Source: CAZPQN01 sp964588795
GTDB lineage: Bacteria > Fidelibacterota > UBA2242
Length of the DNA stretch: 20,138 nt
Direction of reading: 5' to 3'
Assembly: GCA_964588795.1 (NCBI GenBank)
Contig: CAZPQN010000035.1
Coordinates: 1 to 20,138 of the forward strand
Shown here: piece by piece, positions 15,968 to 20,138 of the stretch
Numbering within the stretch: position 1 is the stretch's first letter
Layout of the letters: each line of letters begins with the position of its first letter
The notes under the pieces: generated by a model
Database searches by the model: none
What the model was told of the DNA's origin: nothing
The model's input: the letters and a program-made list of their open reading frames with translations, nothing else
Translations under genes and position numbers: made by a program

Positions 15968-17264
15968 CATGATAATTGGGATTTTCGGACTGTGCGGCCT
16001 GCTGTTGTTTGCCTGGTTGATTTCCGTCGACCGCCGAGTCATCAACTGGCGGGTTATCGGCTGGGGCATCGGTTTGCAGGTGTTGTTTGCGCTTTTCATT
16101 TTCGTGATTCCGGCAGGTGCGCGGTTTTTTCTGGCCGTTAATGATCTCGTCCTGAAAGTGCTCGACAGCGCCATGGCCGGCACGCGCTTCGTCTTCGGGC
16201 GTCTGGCGCTCGGTCCGGGAATGGTTGACGAATATGGCAACCCCTCCATCGGCTTCATTTTAGCCTTCCAGGCCCTGCCAACGATTGTTTTCTTTGCGGC
16301 GCTGGTCGGACTGCTGTACTACTGCGGCGTAATGCAGTTCTTTATCCGGCTTTTCGCGTACGTTTTCACCAAACTGATGCGCGTCAGCGGTGCGGAATCG
16401 TTATGCGCCGCCTCCAATATCTTCGTCGGCATCGAGTCCGCCGTCACTATTCGACCTTTTATCAAACGCATGACTTCCTCCGAGCTGTGTACTATTTTAA
16501 CAGCTGGCATGGCGACGGTTTCGTCCAGCATGTTTGCGGTCTACATCATGATGCTGAAAACTCAATTCCCGACCATTGCCGGGCATTTGGTTTCGGCTTC
16601 CATCCTATCCGCGCCAGCCGCGATCGTGATGTCCAAACTGCTTTATCCCGAGAAAGAACAGCCGGAAACTCTGGGCGTCAGCGTCAAACCGGTTTATGAG
16701 AAGGAAACCAATCCCTTTGAAGCGATCATCAACGGTGCCAATACCGGCGTCAAATTAGTCGTCGGCATCGTGGCGTTGTTACTGGCATTCCTGGGCATTG
16801 TCGCCCTGCTGGATCAGATCCTCACCTTTTTGGGACGCCCGGTGAATAACCTGCTCGGATTCGATTTCGAGTGGACGCTGAAGAACCTGATGGGTTATCT
16901 CACTTATCCTTTCACCCTGCTGATGGGTGTCCCGTTCAGTGAAGCCTGGCCGGTAGCCAAAATCATCGGCTCGCGCACGATCGTGACAGAAGTAACGGCT
17001 TTTCAGGCCTTAGCTGCTACACTCAACTCCGGTGCATACCTCTCTCCGAAGTCCATCATCGTGACGACCTATGCCCTGACCGGTTTTGCCCACGTGGCCT
17101 CCCTCGCGATTTTCGTCGGCGGTACCGGCGCATTAGCCCCGGAACGCCTGAAAGACCTCTCCAAACTGGGACTGAGGGCGCTGTTGGCCGCGACTTTAGC
17201 CTGCTTCATGACTGCCACCATCGCCGGTATTTTTTGTTCAGGTAATTCGGTGCTGTTCGGATGA
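15960..17264 (+). CDS. CNT-family nucleoside transporter with altered base-binding motif
   Basis: A 434-residue inner-membrane protein with about eight to ten hydrophobic segments, matching the concentrative nucleoside transporter fold (N-terminal, gate and C-terminal domains). Landmarks are SNIFVGIESAVTIRPF at 152-167, IIGSRTIVTEVTAF with E344, and YALTGFAHVASLAIFVGG with H378 and S381. In the structurally known Vibrio CNT the first motif is GQTEAP, whose Gln-Thr-Glu read the base; here it is GIESAV. The ribose-contact Glu and Ser are kept, but Asn becomes His378. This suggests a carrier that still grips ribose but reads a different base, or works in a different direction. GAGGAG precedes the ATG. 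It overlaps the SAH-hydrolase gene by 8 nt and the deaminase gene by 4 nt, so it probably supplies or exports a nucleoside in the same pathway. Confidence 0.8.
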   Translation: MLNMIIGIFGLCGLLLFAWLISVDRRVINWRVIGWGIGLQVLFALFIFVIPAGARFFLAVNDLVLKVLDSAMAGTRFVFGRLALGPGMVDEYGNPSIGFILAFQALPTIVFFAALVGLLYYCGVMQFFIRLFAYVFTKLMRVSGAESLCAASNIFVGIESAVTIRPFIKRMTSSELCTILTAGMATVSSSMFAVYIMMLKTQFPTIAGHLVSASILSAPAAIVMSKLLYPEKEQPETLGVSVKPVYEKETNPFEAIINGANTGVKLVVGIVALLLAFLGIVALLDQILTFLGRPVNNLLGFDFEWTLKNLMGYLTYPFTLLMGVPFSEAWPVAKIIGSRTIVTEVTAFQALAATLNSGAYLSPKSIIVTTYALTGFAHVASLAIFVGGTGALAPERLKDLSKLGLRALLAATLACFMTATIAGIFCSGNSVLFG

Positions 17265-18298
17265 ACGTCAATCCAGCCGTGCTTGCCATAATTCAGCGCA
17301 TGCCCAAGGTTGAACTGCATCTGCATCTCGAAGGTGCCTTCACACTTGAATCGCTTTTAAGCCTGATCCACAAGTACCACGGCGACCAGACCATTCAAAA
17401 TATCGCCGATCTGCGCCGGCAATTCACCTTCACTGATTTCGCCCATTTCATCGAGCTGTGGCGCTGGAAAAACCAGTTCTATCGGCAGGCGGCAGATTTT
17501 GAAGAGCTGACGTTCTCCACAATCGCGAGTCTGGCACAGCAAAATATCGTCTATGCCGAAATGTTTTTCTCACCGTGGGATTTCGCGGATAATGGCTTGA
17601 CCTGCGCCGATATCACGCCCGCCGTCATTGCCGGTAAACGGCGCGCCGAACGTCAATTCGGGATAAAAATAGCGCTGATTGCCGATCTGGTGCGCAACCA
17701 CGGTGCCGCGACCGCTGGACAACGCCTGGATGAGATTACGCCTTTCCGGGAAGAGGTCACTGGCATTGGTCTGGGCGGGAGTGAACCGGAATTCCCTCCG
17801 GAATTGTTTGAACCGGCTTTTGCCACAGCGCGAGAGCGCGGTTTTCATGTCGTCGCACACGCCGGCGAAGCCGCGGGCGCCGATTCGATCTGGAAAGCGT
17901 TAAACCGGTTGAAAGTCGAACGCCTCGGCCACGGCGTACGCGCTCAGGAAGATCCTCTGCTCGTCGAATATCTGAAACTGCAACAGGTACCGCTCGAAGT
18001 CTGCGTCACCAGCAACCTGCGCACCCGCGTCTTTTCCGATTTGGCCGTCCATCCCATTCGCCGATATTTTGATCAGGGTCTGTTAGTCACAATTAATTCC
18101 GATGACCCCACCATGTTCGGCGCCAACCTCACTGACGAGTTTATCCTGTTGCATCGTGAATTGCATTTCAGTTTAGCGGAGCTGCGTCAGTTAACTGAAA
18201 ATGCCATCCGGGCTTCCTTCGCGGACACCAACTATAAAACAAGATTATTACGCCAACAGCACAATTTCTGGAAAAAAATCAAGGAGCAGAATCTATGA
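17261..18298 (+). CDS. Adenosine deaminase family enzyme
   Basis: A 345-residue cytoplasmic zinc deaminase with all catalytic residues visible: H20 and H22 in ELHLHLEG, H200 with E203 in HAGE, H224 in LGHGV, and D281-D282 in NSDDP. H20, H22, H200 and D281 would hold zinc; E203, H224 and D282 do the chemistry. Length is normal for adenosine deaminase. Relatives deaminate adenosine, 5'-deoxyadenosine, methylthioadenosine or SAH, and substrate cannot be fixed by these motifs alone. The ATGA overlap with the nucleoside transporter and closeness to the SAH hydrolase fit two schemes: deamination of adenosine released from SAH, which would pull that reversible reaction forward, or direct deamination of SAH to SIH as in methanogens. 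It overlaps the next gene by 4 nt. Confidence 0.9.
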   Translation: MNVNPAVLAIIQRMPKVELHLHLEGAFTLESLLSLIHKYHGDQTIQNIADLRRQFTFTDFAHFIELWRWKNQFYRQAADFEELTFSTIASLAQQNIVYAEMFFSPWDFADNGLTCADITPAVIAGKRRAERQFGIKIALIADLVRNHGAATAGQRLDEITPFREEVTGIGLGGSEPEFPPELFEPAFATARERGFHVVAHAGEAAGADSIWKALNRLKVERLGHGVRAQEDPLLVEYLKLQQVPLEVCVTSNLRTRVFSDLAVHPIRRYFDQGLLVTINSDDPTMFGANLTDEFILLHRELHFSLAELRQLTENAIRASFADTNYKTRLLRQQHNFWKKIKEQNL

Positions 18299-19212
18299 GC
18301 GCGAACCTTACCGCGGCCTTTTTAGCGGCGTTGTCAGGCCTGTTTCTATCCATCATCGGCGTCACCTTCCGCTGGGGACAGTCGAAAGGCGTTGTGCCCT
18401 TGCATATCGCGACCTGCATGGGCATTTTCGGTGCCATTTTCTTCGGGTTCAAAGCCGACTGGAGTCTGATGCGCGAACTGCCGCGCTTTATCTATATCAT
18501 CGCCATTGCCAACGGCCTGGGGCAGATCGTCGCGATGGAATTGACCAAACACAGCCTGCGACGCGGACCGCTTTCACCGGTGTGGTGCGCCATGAACCTG
18601 ACCTTCTTACTGGTCACGCTCTATGCCGCGTTTATGTTCGGGGAAAAGATCACCCTGACGCAATATTTGGCCATCGGTGCCGGTTTCATCAGCGTGATGT
18701 TCGCCTCGACCATTGGCGGTGGCACGCAGGAAAAAATCGTCGTGAGTTTGCAGGATAAAATCATCTACGGCTTGATGCTGGTTCTCATTCTGATCACCAA
18801 CAGCATCATTTTCATTGCCATTAAAGATCTCAGCACGCGCATCATTCCCGGCACCGAACTCACCTGGTTGGGCAAATACACCGCCAATATCTATTTCATT
18901 TTCTACACGGTGCTGGCCTTTTCCACCGGTGCGGTGGTCGTTGCGCAGAAATCGCGTCCGACGGCTTGGAAATACTTGTTCGGTCTGGGCTTACTGGCGG
19001 GCATCGGCTCAATCGGCGGGATGTTTTTGCTGAGCCTCTGCGCCCGCTATCCCGCGGCGATTGTTTTTACAGTCAATGGCATGATTATCATCCTCGGCGG
19101 TGCCTTAGCCTCGGTGGCGTTCTTTGGTGAAAAGGCCGGACGCGCCTGGTATGGCACAATCGGCTTCGGCATCGCGGCAGTGTTCCTGGCCAATCTCGAT
19201 AAATTCTTTTAA
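18295..19212 (+). CDS. DMT-superfamily (EamA-like) permease
   Basis: A 305-residue inner-membrane protein with about ten hydrophobic helices in two EamA-like halves (about residues 5-140 and 150-303). Small-residue-rich helices such as FLAALSGLFLSIIGVTF, LAIGAGFISVMFAS and IILGGALASVAFFGEKAG are typical, with the GEK-type motif near the end of each half (FGEKITL and FGEKAG). Family members export or import small metabolites, including amino acids, nucleosides and nucleotide sugars; no substrate can be assigned. AAGGAG precedes the ATG, which overlaps the deaminase stop by 4 nt, and the binding-protein gene follows after 12 nt. It may export a by-product such as hypoxanthine, inosine or homocysteine, or import a precursor; this is inference. 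Confidence 0.75.
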   Translation: MSANLTAAFLAALSGLFLSIIGVTFRWGQSKGVVPLHIATCMGIFGAIFFGFKADWSLMRELPRFIYIIAIANGLGQIVAMELTKHSLRRGPLSPVWCAMNLTFLLVTLYAAFMFGEKITLTQYLAIGAGFISVMFASTIGGGTQEKIVVSLQDKIIYGLMLVLILITNSIIFIAIKDLSTRIIPGTELTWLGKYTANIYFIFYTVLAFSTGAVVVAQKSRPTAWKYLFGLGLLAGIGSIGGMFLLSLCARYPAAIVFTVNGMIIILGGALASVAFFGEKAGRAWYGTIGFGIAAVFLANLDKFF

Positions 19213-19224
19213 TGGATTTCCACC

Positions 19225-20138
19225 ATGAAAACTAAAATCCGCGTCATCGCGTTATGCTTATTGGTTCTGTCCACGGTATTCGTTGCCTGCACTTCGCACT
19301 CCAAACCACGCATCGTCAGTTGCAGTTCCACACTGACCGAGATCGTCTACGAAATCGGCGGCGGTGCGCAGGTCATCGGCGCCACCAGTTTCTGCTTTTT
19401 CCCAGAACAGGTCATGCAGGATAAAGCCGCCGGGCGGGTCAAAGTCGTCGGTGACTTCATGCATATCAATTTCGCCCGCATTGATTCACTCCGGCCCGAC
19501 CTGATCCTGACCGATACGAACATGCAGAGAAAAATCGCCGACACACTGCGCGCCCGAGGCTACCGCGTTCTGCACTTCGAGCCCAAAAGTCTCGACGATG
19601 TCATGCACAGCATTACCGAAATCGGCACGGCCATCGGTTGTGGCAGAAAGGCGCACCGCATTGTCGCCGACATGCAGAAAGAGATCGCCGCCATCCGCGC
19701 CCGCACGTCCGCCTTGCCCAAGGTCAGAGTCTATTTGGAAATCAATCACATGGGGCCGTGGACAGTCGGCAACGATTCGCCTTTGCAGGATCTGATCGCA
19801 ATCGCGGGCGGCGAAAACGTCTTCGGCGATTCCACCGCGGGCGTCTTTGTCACGACCAACGCCGAAGTCGTCAAACGCAATCCTGACATCATTCTCTCGC
19901 CGATCTGGCTGGATGCGGAACTCGGCGGCTGGAAAGGTATCACGCCGCTCTACGAGATTTACACCCGTCCGGGATACGTCAAAACCAGCGCCGTGACCCA
20001 TAGCCGCGTGCTCTATTACGATTCCGCCCTGCTGAAACACGAAGGCCCGCGTCAGATTCTCGCCATCCGCAAACTCGCCTACCTCCTGCATCCGGAGGAA
20101 TTCGACAATCCCGCCGCAACCATCCCCTGGGAATTAGG
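19225..20138 (+). CDS. BtuF/FepB-type periplasmic binding lipoprotein (3' end outside window)
   Basis: The open frame runs 304 codons to the right edge without a stop, so the gene is partial, though near full family length. Residues 1-21 are a signal peptide with a lipobox-like FVAC, giving lipidated C22. The body is the class III substrate-binding fold (peripla_BP_2): RIVSCSSTLTEIVYEIG, GDFMHINFARIDSLRPDLIL in the first lobe, the connecting helix IGTAIGCGRKAHRIVADMQ, then VYLEINHMGPWTVGNDSPLQ, IAGGENVFGD and NPDIILSP in the second lobe. This family feeds BtuCD- or FhuBC-like ABC importers with corrinoids, haem or siderophores. Given two BtuB-like receptors and a BtuG-like propeller in the same unit, a corrinoid is the best guess. 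Permease and ATPase genes would be expected just beyond the edge. Confidence 0.82.
   Translation, partial: MKTKIRVIALCLLVLSTVFVACTSHSKPRIVSCSSTLTEIVYEIGGGAQVIGATSFCFFPEQVMQDKAAGRVKVVGDFMHINFARIDSLRPDLILTDTNMQRKIADTLRARGYRVLHFEPKSLDDVMHSITEIGTAIGCGRKAHRIVADMQKEIAAIRARTSALPKVRVYLEINHMGPWTVGNDSPLQDLIAIAGGENVFGDSTAGVFVTTNAEVVKRNPDIILSPIWLDAELGGWKGITPLYEIYTRPGYVKTSAVTHSRVLYYDSALLKHEGPRQILAIRKLAYLLHPEEFDNPAATIPWEL

Noticed and set aside
19486..20091. Minus-strand open frame of about 200 codons opposite the binding-protein gene
   Set aside because: The plus strand encodes a well-formed class III binding protein running off the edge; the antisense frame shows no family features.

Overview
The window looks like a metagenome-assembled stretch of a Gram-negative bacterium of the FCB (Fibrobacteres-Chlorobi-Bacteroidetes) side of the tree, perhaps a Calditrichota/KSB1/Ignavibacteria-type lineage. 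The reasons are TonB-dependent outer-membrane receptors, lipoprotein and Sec signal peptides, a secreted enzyme ending in the QNFPNPFN-type C-terminal sorting domain of those phyla, and ordinary AGGAGG-like ribosome sites. The phylum is an inference; there is no rRNA or marker gene. A 100-N scaffold gap inside one receptor gene is flanked by an exact 55-bp duplication, so it is almost certainly an assembly artefact.

Left block (about 175-5304, minus strand). Four genes run leftward: a secreted GHL10-type glycoside hydrolase with fibronectin-III repeats and a sorting domain, a secreted endonuclease/exonuclease/phosphatase-fold protein, an exported beta-rich protein of unknown role, and a metallo-beta-lactamase-fold hydrolase. 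The last 174 bases of that side hold only four 10-bp-phased AAGT repeats.

Right block (about 5415 to the right edge, plus strand). Twelve tightly packed genes, several with ATGA-type or longer overlaps, read as one transcription unit starting at a TTGACA-N17-TAGATT promoter at 5378-5406. Order: exported metallophosphoesterase; GntR/UTRA regulator; PurM/ThiL-superfamily protein resembling alpha-ribazole kinase (CblS); ADP-ribosylglycohydrolase-family enzyme; two paralogous BtuB-like TonB receptors; a YncE/BtuG-like beta-propeller lipoprotein; S-adenosyl(inosyl)homocysteine hydrolase; a CNT-type nucleoside transporter with a changed base-binding motif; adenosine deaminase; a DMT-family permease; and a BtuF-like corrinoid/siderophore-binding lipoprotein cut by the window edge.

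How the genes may work together. The outer-membrane receptors, surface propeller and periplasmic binding protein have the layout of a corrinoid capture system. The cytoplasmic enzymes all act on nucleosides: a kinase resembling that for alpha-ribazole (the lower-ligand nucleoside of cobamides), a glycohydrolase family that cuts alpha-linked N-ribosides, a nucleoside carrier, a deaminase and an SAH/SIH hydrolase. My leading hypothesis is a GntR-controlled locus for scavenging cobamides and their nucleoside parts, possibly tied to the methyl cycle. No B12 riboswitch is visible. General purine-nucleoside scavenging is the main alternative.
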